Positions 1-9,806 are shown, counted from the stretch's first letter. The stretch is 64,000 nucleotides of DNA from Clostridium felsineum DSM 794 (GCF_002006355.2 NZ_CP096980.1:3534001-3598000), one strand, 5' to 3'. Notes: generated from the sequence alone by a model not told the origin. Translations and numbers: made by a program.

Positions 1-341
1 ATTTATTATCCTATATCTATTATTAATAATATTCATAAGCTCACTTCCAATACAATTATAACTATTTTTAAAACTCACTTTATATATTATACTTGTTTGC
101 AAGTTTAAATGATAGTTATTTTTCCTTTTATCCCATTTTCTTCTTGTAATTATTCAAAAATTACAGGTGTAAAATATAAATTTTCTACCTGTAATTAGAT
201 TCTATATATATAATAAATAAAATACTAACATTAACTTATAAGATATTCCTAAAAAAGAAGTTTGACCATAGAATTTTTTATAAAAACAATTTAATAGTAT
301 TTTATATTATACATACCAAAATATAATTTTTACAATATACC
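1..341. other. Intergenic region with inverted repeat
   Basis: No credible gene is seen downstream of dapF. The region is very AT-rich. It holds a perfect 10-bp inverted repeat (AATTACAGGT at 159-168 and ACCTGTAATT at 187-196) whose loop contains a further AAAAT/ATTTT pair. It may fold into a hairpin, but no clear T-run follows, so a terminator role is uncertain. Confidence 0.4.
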
Positions 342-1304
342 CTATATTATTTTTCTAGTATATTGAAAAAATTCTTCATAAGCATTAGCTTCACTTTCAA
401 ATTTACTTTCATCAATTGTAAATTGATCTATCCTACCTCCATCAAGTTCCATAGTACCTTCAAATACAAAAGTTGCATTACCAATAAATTCAACCCAATA
501 ATCTTCATCACTATTATGAACAATTGTTTTTATAGCACCACCATCATTGTATACATTTATTATTTTATCAAATTTAACCTTTTCACTTATACAACTCACT
601 ATACTTGATGCAGTCATTGCCGTTCCACAAGATTTAGTTAAACCAACTCCCCTTTCATATGTTTTAACATATATATTATTACCCTCAATAACTCTTACAA
701 AACTTACATTAACACCTTGAGGTAGAACCTCTTTTGTAGCATTGGCTTTTTCCCCAAGTTCTACTAACTTATCAGTATCTATTGAAGATACTATAGATAC
801 TAAATGTGGATTCGTTATACTAACTGCAGTAAAATCAAATTCATTAGATAATTGTGGTATTTTATCAAACAATAATTTTTCTTTTGTATAATTTAGAGGA
901 AGGGAATTCACATTAAGTGAAACAGATTTTATATCTATTTTAACTGTTTTTACACCTTCATATATATCATCCTGTGCATTTACCCAATACCTAGCCTTCA
1001 AAGTTTCAATTTCTACTTTTTCTTTTTTTAACATTTCAATAACGTATCTTCCAACACATCTGAGTCCATTACCACACATTTCAGCCTCAGAACCATCTGC
1101 ATTAAAAATTCTCATTTTAGCATCACATATATTACTTTTCTGAACAAATAAAATTCCATCTCCACCAATAAACTTTGCTCTATTACAAGCCTGAATAGCT
1201 ATAGATCTTCTTATTTCATCATTAAAATTATAGTTATTATTATATTCATCAATTAAAATAAAATCATTGCCTGTACCATGACACTTTAATATATTTATTT
1301 CCAC
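342..1304 (-). CDS. dapF: Diaminopimelate epimerase
   Basis: Converts LL- to meso-diaminopimelate, the last-but-one step to lysine and the source of the peptidoglycan cross-linking residue; cytosolic. The two catalytic cysteines are visible: Cys77 in EMCGNGLRC and Cys226 in SCGTAMTAS, with the N-terminal GTGNDF motif. At 320 residues it is longer than the usual 270-280, with extra sequence at the C-terminus. The start is GTG at 1304, preceded by AAAGGATG about 8 nt upstream. It appears to be transcribed alone on the minus strand; no lysine riboswitch was recognised in the short gap upstream. Confidence 0.93.
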   Translation of the reverse strand: MEINILKCHGTGNDFILIDEYNNNYNFNDEIRRSIAIQACNRAKFIGGDGILFVQKSNICDAKMRIFNADGSEAEMCGNGLRCVGRYVIEMLKKEKVEIETLKARYWVNAQDDIYEGVKTVKIDIKSVSLNVNSLPLNYTKEKLLFDKIPQLSNEFDFTAVSITNPHLVSIVSSIDTDKLVELGEKANATKEVLPQGVNVSFVRVIEGNNIYVKTYERGVGLTKSCGTAMTASSIVSCISEKVKFDKIINVYNDGGAIKTIVHNSDEDYWVEFIGNATFVFEGTMELDGGRIDQFTIDESKFESEANAYEEFFQYTRKII

Positions 1305-1399
1305 TATTAATGCATCCTTTCTAAACTTATTTCCAAATAAATTGTATTTACTAACAATTATATCATTAAAATTGTACTATACAATAATTAATCTCATAT

Positions 1400-2206
1400 T
1401 TAGTCCTTATCACTAATATCAGAAATTATTTTAAGTGATATATATCCACTAGAATCATAACTTATTTTAATCTTATGATCATATATGTTGTTTCCATGAA
1501 TATTTTTATCGTATGAATCTAAATTAGCACATCCTTTAACATTTTTAGGAAGCTTAAAGGTTAATGTATTACCTTCTTCTGTCTTTTCATTTTCTACCTC
1601 CATATCAAATAAGTTTTGCTTTTCCTCCATGACCTTTGGTAACATACTACTCTTTTTTACATCATTTACTGCTTTAACTCCTTCTAATATTTCTTTGTCC
1701 AAATTCGTTTTTTCAATAGATTCATCTGCATATTGAATATTATCTATATTATATCTTCCTACAACATCCAAAATATTATTTGCTGATTTATATGCTGATG
1801 AGGTAAGTATAAGCATATCTATTTTTTTTATATCATGAGTTGCAAATACATTAAATATATTATTTTTATCATTACTTTGTGATAAAACCGAAGGTACATC
1901 TATTAATATATTTTTATTATTATACTGTATTACTATACTTTGACCATTTTCCAGACTATATAAATTAAGCGTTTTACCTTTATTTACTACTGTTTTCGTA
2001 CTGACCGTTCTATTCTTGTTATATACAGCTTCTGAGTAATTTTTTACAGGTATTTCAATAAAGCTTACTACTATTGTTACAATAGCAACTATTATCAAAG
2101 ACCAATTTATATAACCAATTTTTCTTTTTATTATTTTTCTTACTATACATATAATGGTAACTAAAAACAACAACAGCAAACCAAAAAACAAAAAAAATAT
2201 TGTCAA
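1400..2206 (-). CDS. Membrane protein, degenerate ComEC-like MBL domain
   Basis: Two membrane segments lie near residues 3-25 and 35-55 (counting from the chosen start), followed by a roughly 200-residue exported or cytosolic domain. The domain resembles the metallo-beta-lactamase part of ComEC/Rec2: an ILIDVPS strand is followed by IDMLILTSSAYKSANNI. The metal-binding HxHxDH expected after ILT is replaced by SSAYKSAN, so hydrolase activity is unlikely. An upstream TTG at 2224 is possible, but GAAGGTG 5 nt ahead of the TTG at 2206 favours the later start. Function unknown; the family link is inferred from pattern only. Confidence 0.6.
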   Translation of the reverse strand: MTIFFLFFGLLLLFLVTIICIVRKIIKRKIGYINWSLIIVAIVTIVVSFIEIPVKNYSEAVYNKNRTVSTKTVVNKGKTLNLYSLENGQSIVIQYNNKNILIDVPSVLSQSNDKNNIFNVFATHDIKKIDMLILTSSAYKSANNILDVVGRYNIDNIQYADESIEKTNLDKEILEGVKAVNDVKKSSMLPKVMEEKQNLFDMEVENEKTEEGNTLTFKLPKNVKGCANLDSYDKNIHGNNIYDHKIKISYDSSGYISLKIISDISDKD

Positions 2207-2268
2207 ATTAACACCTTCTTCCAATGTTCATATTGGTATTATTGACAATATTTATATTATGTATTCAA

Positions 2269-3015
2269 TTAAAGCATACCACCATCTACTGTTATAACTT
2301 GAGATGTTATATATGAAGCTTGTTCGCTAGCTAAAAACACAACTGCTTTAGCTATCTCTGGCGTTTCTCCAAACCTACACATTGGTATCTCGCTTTCCAA
2401 GGAATTTCTTTCTTCTTTTGAAAAGCATTGATTCATTTTTGTATCTATAACTCCTGGTGAAATAGCATTAACCCTAATACCAGATGGTGCCAATTCCTTT
2501 CCTAATGCTTTTGTAAAGGAATTAACGGCTCCTTTAGCTGCAGAGTACAACACTTCGCAAGATGCACCAACATTGCCCCATATAGAAGATATGTTTATTA
2601 TGCCTCCTGTTTTTCTTTCCAGCATATATTTAACTGCTAAACTAGTACAATTAAAAACACCTCTAAAATCACTATCCATGACTTCATTATAATCTTCTTC
2701 TCCCATATCCATAAACAGACCTATTTTAGATATACCTGCATTATTAACAAGTAAATCTATTTTTCCAAATTTATCAATTATAAACTGGAACATCTTTTTA
2801 ACATCATTGTATGAAGTTATATCACATTTATAAACCTCAGCTATTCCACCCGTATCTCTAATAGTCCTCAAAGTATCCATAGCACCGCTTTCATCAGTTT
2901 TATAATTTATAATAATTTCAACTCCATTTTTAGCCATTTCCTCGGCAATACTTCTACCTATACCTCTTGATGCTCCTGTTATAAGTGCCACCTTACCTAT
3001 TAAATCTTTAAACAT
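2269..3015 (-). CDS. SDR-family oxidoreductase, FabG-like
   Basis: A 248-residue classical short-chain dehydrogenase/reductase. The NAD(P)-binding TGASRGIGR motif is at residues 14-22, NNAGIS near 91, and the catalytic Ser and YSAAK (Tyr-x-x-x-Lys) near 144-161. The C-terminus ends in VDGGML, as in 3-oxoacyl-ACP reductases. The fatty-acid synthesis cluster is not nearby, so this may be a FabG paralogue acting on another 3-oxoacyl or sugar substrate. It lies 10 nt downstream of trmB on the same strand and is probably co-transcribed with it. Confidence 0.85.
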   Translation of the reverse strand: MFKDLIGKVALITGASRGIGRSIAEEMAKNGVEIIINYKTDESGAMDTLRTIRDTGGIAEVYKCDITSYNDVKKMFQFIIDKFGKIDLLVNNAGISKIGLFMDMGEEDYNEVMDSDFRGVFNCTSLAVKYMLERKTGGIINISSIWGNVGASCEVLYSAAKGAVNSFTKALGKELAPSGIRVNAISPGVIDTKMNQCFSKEERNSLESEIPMCRFGETPEIAKAVVFLASEQASYITSQVITVDGGML

Positions 3016-3025
3016 AAACTCACCT

Positions 3026-3661
3026 TTACTTTAACTTTGCAATTAAAAATTTTATATTTATGCCTAATTTTAAAAACTTAGATTCATATTCTGTTACTAT
3101 ATTTTTATCGAAACCACTTTTGTGTAAATCGTAAGTCATAAATTCTATTTCAAAACCACATTCCTTAAAATAATCCAAGGATTCAACAAATAATTCATCA
3201 TCATCTGTTTTAAACCATATTTGGCTATTGGGCTTCAAAAATCCCTTATATTTTGTTAAGAATCTTGTATGTGTTAACCTTCTTTTTTTATGTCTGTCCT
3301 TAGGCCATGGGTTACAAAAATTTATATATATTCTTCCTATTTCATCTTTATCAAAAACTTCATTTATAAATGCTATTTGAAGTGGTGATATTCTAATGTT
3401 CTCCACTTCACTCTCTGTTATCTTTTTAAGTGCAATGGCAATTACTTCATCTTTCAAATCTATTGCAACATAATTTTTTTCAGGATTTTTCTGTGCTATA
3501 TTAGTTACAAAATCTCCTCTTCCACATCCTAATTCAAGATAAATTTCATTATTATTATTAAATGCTTCTTTCCATCTACCCTTATATTCTCTAGGTTCCA
3601 CAATGCACAATGGATTTTCCTCCATATAAGGTCGTGCCCACCACTTTTTTCTAAGTCTCAT
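3026..3661 (-). CDS. trmB: tRNA (guanine46-N7)-methyltransferase
   Basis: Methylates G46 in the variable loop of tRNA with S-adenosylmethionine. The SAM-binding motif YLELGCGRGDFV lies near residues 41-52, and the family signature NFCNPWPKDRHKKRR near 113-127. The length of 211 residues is normal. AGGAGG stands a few bases before the ATG. It is the first gene of a probable two-gene unit with the downstream SDR. Confidence 0.95.
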   Translation of the reverse strand: MRLRKKWWARPYMEENPLCIVEPREYKGRWKEAFNNNNEIYLELGCGRGDFVTNIAQKNPEKNYVAIDLKDEVIAIALKKITESEVENIRISPLQIAFINEVFDKDEIGRIYINFCNPWPKDRHKKRRLTHTRFLTKYKGFLKPNSQIWFKTDDDELFVESLDYFKECGFEIEFMTYDLHKSGFDKNIVTEYESKFLKLGINIKFLIAKLK

Positions 3662-3688
3662 TTTTTTCCTCCTATGCTTAAGCTGTAA

Positions 3689-4339
3689 TTATATAAATGT
3701 TCCTATCTTCATAAACAGACTCATAATCATATCTGAAGGCTTATCTAGAATAAAACCAATTATGGACTGAGTTCCTGCTCCTGTTGGGATAAACGGCATT
3801 ATAAGTGCAAGAAATATAGGAAGCTGATATCTATACAATGAGTCATTTATTTTTCTAGGAAATAAATCTCTTAAAACATGAAAACCATCAAATCCTGGTA
3901 TTGGAATTAAATTAAATAATGCAAGTATACAATTTAATGCTACTACTTCTTTAACTATTAGCATTACTATAGCTGCAACTAAATTGTTAGGCAAAGATTT
4001 CAAGCATATCCCATATATAATGGCAAAAACAAAAGCTACAATTAAGTTTGCTACTGGTCCTGCTATAGAAACTTTTAGATCATCCTTATAATAGTTTTTA
4101 TAAGCAGCTGGATTAGTCTGTACTGGTTTTGCATAACCAAGTCCACATATCATTACTGCTAAAAAACCAATTGGATCTATGTGAGAAATTGGATCTAACG
4201 TAAGTCTCCCTTGAAATCTAGGTGTCTTATCTCCTAACTTATCTGCTATAAAAGCATGTGCATATTCATGAAAAGTAAAGGCAATGAGTATTGCAGGTAG
4301 CATTAATAGTCTATTAATAAGAAAAGACCTAATATCCAT
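3689..4339 (-). CDS. Site-2 protease family (M50) membrane metalloprotease
   Basis: Polytopic membrane protein with the zinc-binding HEYAHAF (HExxH) near the N-terminus and the second conserved motif NLIPIPGFDG, as in YwhC/M50 rhomboid-like site-2 proteases without a PDZ domain. It probably cleaves membrane-embedded substrates; the target is unknown. An upstream ATG at 4378 exists, but GGAGGG 7 nt before the ATG at 4339 (MDIRSF) marks the real start, giving 216 residues. Confidence 0.88.
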   Translation of the reverse strand: MDIRSFLINRLLMLPAILIAFTFHEYAHAFIADKLGDKTPRFQGRLTLDPISHIDPIGFLAVMICGLGYAKPVQTNPAAYKNYYKDDLKVSIAGPVANLIVAFVFAIIYGICLKSLPNNLVAAIVMLIVKEVVALNCILALFNLIPIPGFDGFHVLRDLFPRKINDSLYRYQLPIFLALIMPFIPTGAGTQSIIGFILDKPSDMIMSLFMKIGTFI

Positions 4340-4447
4340 AAACATCCCTCCAAAATAAAAATTGAAAGGACTTAACATCCCTTCATTTATTACTAACTAT
4401 AAAATTTATAAGTTCCCATGTAATTTGAGAACTTATAAATTAAATTT

Positions 4448-5533
4448 TTATTTTATTGGTGTTTCAATAAGCTTGTTATTATCTAAATCCCTGCTTATTA
4501 TTCCACCACTTTCTGAATCTCCGTACATAGTTACATACATATTATTAAAAGAAACAACTCTACTATTGTTATTTTTAGCATTTAGAATTTCACCCTTCAG
4601 ATGATCTACTATATATATATCTCCAAGATCAGAAACATATACATATTTTCTATCAATAGGTTCTTTTAATGATATCTTATTCCAATTAGCTGTAAAAGTA
4701 GAATCTTCACTTTTAGACTTACTATTTAAGCTAGCCGTATAAATTTCCGTTATTTTATCATTTACAATATTTCCGATATATACATTTCCCTGAGAATCTA
4801 CATTAAGAAGTTTAGGATTACTTACTCCTGGAATATCTAAATTTTGAGTACTATCCGAAGTCGCCATTACTATCTTATTACTTTCTAAATCTTCTAATAC
4901 AACTTTATCCTCTGCTTTAAATACATAATAGTCACCGACTTTTGTAATGCCAATTGGCATTTTAACATTTTCACCTGAAATATCAAGTCTATCAATATAT
5001 AAATTTCCACTTACTGCTTGCTCTTTTAGGTACATTATAGTATTTAAATCATTAGATTGAAGCCCAATAATACTAGAACTACTTCTAGTAAGTTTGTATG
5101 TTATCGCATTATTATTAAAATCTAATGCTTGCTGCGACTCACCTGTGGAAGGATCATACTTATATACCTTTATTCCATTTTCTACTTTTTCAATAAGAAC
5201 AAGTACATCTTCTGAAACACGCCATTTTGCATAAGCATCTGAAAAATCACAATTAAGCTTTACCGTTTTATCTTCTCCAGTACCCATTTTAACAACATGC
5301 AGTGTACTATTTGATGTATATGACACATATTTGCCTGTAGCTGATACCTGAATACCATCAGCATCTTGTGGAACTGAAATGGATAGTGTCTTCTTCTTTT
5401 CCTCAGATTTAATTATTTTATAAGATACCTTCGTTATATTTTTAAACATATATTTATTCATATAATAAAGTATGCCACTTTGAACAACCACAGAGATAAT
5501 TATCCATATAATTACGTTTCTTAACTTTTTCAT
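4448..5533 (-). CDS. Membrane-anchored propeller-like protein (copy 1)
   Basis: An N-terminal membrane anchor (IIWIIISVVVQSGILYY) is followed by about 320 extracytoplasmic residues with repeated short strands such as DGIQVSATGKYVSY, suggesting a beta-propeller of the TolB/WD-like kind. It is paralogous to the protein at 7463-8494, most clearly in the anchor. The ATG at 5533 has GGGAGG 9 nt upstream; an in-frame start at 5566 would overlap the preceding gene. It follows the phosphodiester glycosidase gene by 16 nt, so the two are probably co-expressed and act together at the cell surface. Function unknown. Confidence 0.7.
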   Translation of the reverse strand: MKKLRNVIIWIIISVVVQSGILYYMNKYMFKNITKVSYKIIKSEEKKKTLSISVPQDADGIQVSATGKYVSYTSNSTLHVVKMGTGEDKTVKLNCDFSDAYAKWRVSEDVLVLIEKVENGIKVYKYDPSTGESQQALDFNNNAITYKLTRSSSSIIGLQSNDLNTIMYLKEQAVSGNLYIDRLDISGENVKMPIGITKVGDYYVFKAEDKVVLEDLESNKIVMATSDSTQNLDIPGVSNPKLLNVDSQGNVYIGNIVNDKITEIYTASLNSKSKSEDSTFTANWNKISLKEPIDRKYVYVSDLGDIYIVDHLKGEILNAKNNNSRVVSFNNMYVTMYGDSESGGIISRDLDNNKLIETPIK

Positions 5534-5549
5534 CCTATTAATCCTCCCA

Positions 5550-6599
5550 CTATTTAGGCTCAACATAAATTATATCAGGTACCGCTCTTTCACCCGTTGC
5601 ATTGGAAGGATTATTTATTATCTCACCGTTGTAATACATAGCTGTAGAACCTCCACCATCAAGACATGCCGCATTTACTGCTCCTAGCTTATGCATTAAA
5701 AGCTGAACATCCGCAACCGTTGCTCCTAACTTAACACCTTGTCGTCCATCTATAACCATAAATATTATACTTTTATCTGATCTTTGCCCTATTGCTGTTC
5801 TTGGCTGCGTTCCTGAAACCCCAAACGCTTGCATAGTATTCTTTCCATTCTTAATTATATACGGTTCTGTTATAACAGCTTCTCTAATATTACTTTTAAT
5901 AAGTTGATTAGGGGAATATGTCCCTCCAACCTGTAGACTTCCACTTTTATCTATAGATAAAACATGATCTTGAGCCTCTGGCGCTACTTGGTCCCAAGTA
6001 CTATTATCTTTAGGGAATACTATTTGTCCATTAGCCATAACAAAACCTGTTGGAATTGCACCCACACCACCACTTTGCTTATTATTATTAGGTGATGTAT
6101 CATGAAAATATCCACCATTTATTGCTGCTACAGCTTTATATCTTTTTGCCATTTGTCTAGTTGTTTCACCAACATATCCTATTTGTGATGAATATCCTAC
6201 TTTAACTCTACTTGGATCTTTAATTATTAATACATTTGCAGTAAACTTTCCATCACCATCAAGTTGCATCCTTGTTATATCACTATCAGTTTTAATGTTT
6301 ATAACATCATTCTTTGTTTGCTTAGTTGTTGTTTCACTCTTATTTGATTCTTGTAATATTTGTTGTATTTTAGCATCACTAAAAAACCATTTTGCCATAT
6401 ATTTATGCGCACCTGTCCCCATAAGAGTACTTATTATTGTATTTCTTACATTAGTAAAAGGGCCATATAAAGAATATGGAACAACAGTAATACCGGTAAA
6501 TACAATTTCAAATATTAAAAAAAGAATTATGGTTTTAACTATGCTCTTTTTTTTCTTGTTATTTGCTTTTTTATCGGACTTATGACTTTTTCTGCTCAT
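5550..6599 (-). CDS. Phosphodiester glycosidase family protein (copy 1)
   Basis: A 349-residue protein with an N-terminal membrane segment near residues 22-44 and a C-terminal NAGPA/DUF2233 domain (residues about 130-345). Family marks are AAINGGYF, QPRTAIGQR, IFMVIDGRQG and NAACLDGGGSTAMYY. The family includes the human uncovering enzyme and bacterial exopolysaccharide-processing proteins, so hydrolysis of a sugar phosphodiester at the cell surface is likely. It is paralogous to 8505-9572 and forms a repeated two-gene cassette with the propeller-like gene downstream. Confidence 0.85.
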   Translation of the reverse strand: MSRKSHKSDKKANNKKKKSIVKTIILFLIFEIVFTGITVVPYSLYGPFTNVRNTIISTLMGTGAHKYMAKWFFSDAKIQQILQESNKSETTTKQTKNDVINIKTDSDITRMQLDGDGKFTANVLIIKDPSRVKVGYSSQIGYVGETTRQMAKRYKAVAAINGGYFHDTSPNNNKQSGGVGAIPTGFVMANGQIVFPKDNSTWDQVAPEAQDHVLSIDKSGSLQVGGTYSPNQLIKSNIREAVITEPYIIKNGKNTMQAFGVSGTQPRTAIGQRSDKSIIFMVIDGRQGVKLGATVADVQLLMHKLGAVNAACLDGGGSTAMYYNGEIINNPSNATGERAVPDIIYVEPK

Positions 6600-6622
6600 T
6601 GATATCCCTTTCCAACATCAGT

Positions 6623-7306
6623 TTATTTTATATTCACCAAAGTTCCTTTTGGTATATTATCATATATCCATTTTGCATCAGTTATTGCAAGTCTTACGCA
6701 GCCATGTGAAGCTTTATTTCCTAGTTTACTTGCCTCAGCTGGTTCTAAATTTTGATTTTTATCAAAAGGGACACTATGGAAAAGATAATTTCCCATAAAC
6801 TGAACCCAGTAATACGCACCTTCCTGATACTTTCTACTATAAAAAGAATAACCTCTTTCCTTTATTGTATATTGTCCTTTTGGTGTATCATATCCATCCA
6901 TACCAGATGAACAAACAAAAGAATTAACCAATCTATTCTTAGCATCTAAAACGTTAACTTTTTGTTTTTCTAAATCCACATCCATTCTAAGCGGTTTCTC
7001 AGCCTGATTTAAATCAATAAAAGCTGCACTATTCCCATCCCCTACTTGTTTATTAGGTGGTACTACAGCATTTTTAGTTTCAGCTGATTTCTTCTTTTTA
7101 ACTTTTTTCACGTTATTTTTAATAACTGTCTTTTTTGATATATCTCCTACTATGTATTTGCTTACACTATAAATCCCCAATACAATTAAAATTACTACTA
7201 CAAAACTTGATAGTATATAAACAAACCTTCTATTTTTCTTTTTAATCAAATCATCATTTAAAGTTTCATCTTTTTTATCTTCTTCATTATAATTATCATA
7301 AATCAA
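6623..7306 (-). CDS. L,D-transpeptidase (YkuD family)
   Basis: A membrane anchor (residues about 28-50) and a Lys-rich linker lead to a YkuD domain at residues 105-227. The catalytic motif is SHGCVRL, with the His and Cys present, and FHSVPF lies upstream. It should cross-link peptidoglycan in the 3-3 mode or attach proteins to it. The start is a TTG at 7306 with GAGGAG some 12 nt upstream. It lies between the two glycosidase/propeller cassettes on the same strand. Confidence 0.88.
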   Translation of the reverse strand: MIYDNYNEEDKKDETLNDDLIKKKNRRFVYILSSFVVVILIVLGIYSVSKYIVGDISKKTVIKNNVKKVKKKKSAETKNAVVPPNKQVGDGNSAAFIDLNQAEKPLRMDVDLEKQKVNVLDAKNRLVNSFVCSSGMDGYDTPKGQYTIKERGYSFYSRKYQEGAYYWVQFMGNYLFHSVPFDKNQNLEPAEASKLGNKASHGCVRLAITDAKWIYDNIPKGTLVNIK

Positions 7307-7462
7307 AAGTATCTACGCTCCTCGTGATATATATTACCAATATTACATATATCTTTCAGTGTATGTTTCTTTATTATCCAACATAGTATACAATATATAT
7401 TATCTTTAAAATTATATTAAGTCAATATGATACCTTTTTATTTACAAATTATACATACAAAA

Positions 7463-8494
7463 CTAATCTATTTTTTGTACTACTAATTTAGAGCCATTTA
7501 TTGATGCTATTCTATTATTGAATAGACCTATATACTCACCTTTATATTGGTATTTTGTATTACTTTTTAAGTTTATTAACCTAGAAGATGTGGCATCTAC
7601 TGCATAAACATTTCCATTAGATGAAACAAATACGTTTTTGTAATCATAATTAGAATCTAAGTTGATAGCCTTAAATTTTTCTCCACTTGTTGTAACTTCC
7701 CCATAATATATCTTATTTATTTTATCGGTTTTAGAAGAAACGTACACATTATTATTATCATCAACTCCTAAAAAGGTCAATGCTGAATTTCCATCTACCA
7801 CTATATTACTCTTAATTTTAGTAGATCTTACTCTTCCATTAGACGTATCTTCATATATTAAGTTATCCTCTCTTGACGTTACATTAAATCTTCCTATTTG
7901 GCTGCTTACAGTTCTAACTGACGAGAGTTCCTCATTTACATCTAATCTATACATTCTTGATCCAGCTTGTGAAGATACTTTTATATACATTACTCCAGTT
8001 AAAATTGACATTCTAATTCCTACGTCTAAATTTCCTCTTGGCGACGATATTACATTAGCTTTACCATTTGTATAGTCTTTTACTTCTTCCTTATACTTTG
8101 ATTCAGCATTATATGAGAAAAATCTTATCTGCCCAGATACATTTTCTGCTATTATCATTCTGTTTGTATCTGGTACCCATCTATAAGCAAGGCATTTTAC
8201 ACCACCGTTAAAGCTCAAAGAAAGTTGTTTTCCTGTATTAGTATCAAACACCTTAACAATACCATTTTCTGAGTATGCCGTAAAAGTTCCGTCATCAGAT
8301 AAAGTTACATTCTCAGCTGAAGAAGGAATATTGACATTAGGCTTTATCTCCGGTTCTTTATAAAAATTACTGTCCTGAGTTATCTTAATATTATTTTCCT
8401 CTCCAAAATAAAATTTATCAAGATAAATATATAGAGATAGCTGAACAATTAAAGATATAGAAGCCCATACAATAAATTTTTTTGACGCTCTCAT
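7463..8494 (-). CDS. Membrane-anchored propeller-like protein (copy 2)
   Basis: A 343-residue protein with an N-terminal anchor (WASISLIVQLSLYIYL) and an extracytoplasmic domain with repeated strands, for example LSDDGTFTAYSENGIVKVF. The anchor and the final strands match the protein at 4448-5533, so the two are paralogues. It begins 10 nt after the phosphodiester glycosidase gene (copy 2) with GGGGTG before the ATG. Function unknown; a role with the neighbouring glycosidase in surface polysaccharide processing is inferred. Confidence 0.68.
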   Translation of the reverse strand: MRASKKFIVWASISLIVQLSLYIYLDKFYFGEENNIKITQDSNFYKEPEIKPNVNIPSSAENVTLSDDGTFTAYSENGIVKVFDTNTGKQLSLSFNGGVKCLAYRWVPDTNRMIIAENVSGQIRFFSYNAESKYKEEVKDYTNGKANVISSPRGNLDVGIRMSILTGVMYIKVSSQAGSRMYRLDVNEELSSVRTVSSQIGRFNVTSREDNLIYEDTSNGRVRSTKIKSNIVVDGNSALTFLGVDDNNNVYVSSKTDKINKIYYGEVTTSGEKFKAINLDSNYDYKNVFVSSNGNVYAVDATSSRLINLKSNTKYQYKGEYIGLFNNRIASINGSKLVVQKID

Positions 8495-8504
8495 TTTTTC
8501 ACCC

Positions 8505-9572
8505 CTAGTGTTTTACAATTATTGCTGTTGCTACAGTTCTTTCTCCAAACTTATCACAAGGATTATTTATTACATGTCCATTGTAATACATTGTAGTAGA
8601 TGCTCCACCATCTAAATTCACAGCATTATATGCCTGTTCTTTAAGCATTATTGTTTGTATGTCTTTTATAGTAGCTCCCATTTGAAGTCCCTGTCTTCCA
8701 TCTATCGTTAAGAGTATAATTGTTCCGTCTTTTCTTTGTCCTATGGCTGTTCTTGGCTGTGCTCCTTGACTATCTATAGAATTTCCAAATGAATCTCTTG
8801 TTTCAGGAACTCCATTAACTATAAGCGTTGGTCCAAAGTTTATAGCCTCAACTACATTATCATTTAAAAGTTCCCTAATGCTGTGGTCTCCAACTACCAA
8901 AACACCATTTTTAGTAATAGCTGCCGTTCCCTTCTGAGTAGCAATCATATCAGGATTCTTAGGATATACAACTTTACCATCACTAATTATTATTCCCGTT
9001 GGTAGCGCACCTGTACCAGTCCAAACAACCTTTGAACCTGAACTATTTTCTTGAAATCCACCACCATTTACCGCTGCTATTGCATTATTATGTTTAGCTA
9101 TTTGACTAGTAGTTTCTCCTTCTACTCCAAGCTTTGACGTATATCCTATCTTAACTTTAGTAGGATCATGTATTATAAGCACACGTCCACTAAATTTATT
9201 TCCATTAATTGTAGCAGTATCTATTTTCCCATTATGATTAGATGTATTTATGTCATTTAAGTTCTGATTTTGATTTCCGCCTGATGCTGGAGTAGTACCT
9301 GCACCTCTAATTTTAGCAATTTGTGCATCTGAAAGAAACAGAGTTGCTAAGTATTGATGTGTAAATGATGACATAGCTGTACCTACTATTATTTTCTTCA
9401 AATTATCAAAAGGTCCATAATAGACTATCCATGGTGCTGTTCCCACACTAAATAGAATCTCAAACATTAAAAAATATATAAAAAGTTTGACTTTCGAATT
9501 CTTTTTACGTTTTACTTTCCTTCTATTTGTATTTCCTCTGTTATTTTTAGACGTTTTACCATTAGAGTTCAT
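8505..9572 (-). CDS. Phosphodiester glycosidase family protein (copy 2)
   Basis: A 355-residue paralogue of 5550-6599: a basic N-terminus, a membrane segment at about 29-52, a Gly/Asn-rich linker, then the NAGPA/DUF2233 domain with AAVNGGGF, QPRTAIGQRKDG, LLTIDGRQG and NAVNLDGGASTTMYY. It is the first gene of the cassette and is divergent from perR across a 230-bp region. Likely a surface enzyme acting on sugar phosphodiesters or exopolysaccharide. Confidence 0.85.
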   Translation of the reverse strand: MNSNGKTSKNNRGNTNRRKVKRKKNSKVKLFIYFLMFEILFSVGTAPWIVYYGPFDNLKKIIVGTAMSSFTHQYLATLFLSDAQIAKIRGAGTTPASGGNQNQNLNDINTSNHNGKIDTATINGNKFSGRVLIIHDPTKVKIGYTSKLGVEGETTSQIAKHNNAIAAVNGGGFQENSSGSKVVWTGTGALPTGIIISDGKVVYPKNPDMIATQKGTAAITKNGVLVVGDHSIRELLNDNVVEAINFGPTLIVNGVPETRDSFGNSIDSQGAQPRTAIGQRKDGTIILLTIDGRQGLQMGATIKDIQTIMLKEQAYNAVNLDGGASTTMYYNGHVINNPCDKFGERTVATAIIVKH

Positions 9573-9731
9573 ATATTTCTCCCTTCCTCATTTAAATTGA
9601 GAAATAAGCATTAGTTGCAAATATACAAATTGCCTAAATCTAAGCATAGCTTATATTATACAACATTTTTTAAAATTTTCACAGTTAATTTTGTAAAGTT
9701 TATGAAAACTAGACCTTAAAAAATTTGTTTT

Positions 9732-9760
9732 TTGACAAAGGATAATTTTTATTATATAAT
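9732..9760 (+). promoter_or_regulatory. perR promoter with PerR-box-like dyad
   Basis: A perfect vegetative promoter: TTGACA (9732-9737), 17-bp spacer, TATAAT (9755-9760). The 13-bp palindrome TTATATAATATAA overlaps the -10 element and resembles a PerR box (consensus TTATAATNATTATAA), consistent with autoregulation. The promoter is seen directly; the operator role is inferred. Confidence 0.75.
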
Positions 9761-9806
9761 ATAAATAATTAATTAATATACGTTTTTTAAAGCAAGGATG
9801 GTGAAC

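Noticed and set aside
1305..1399. Lysine riboswitch upstream of dapF
   Set aside because: The gap is under 100 bp and shows only a short ATTGTA/TACAAT hairpin, far too small for the lysine aptamer.
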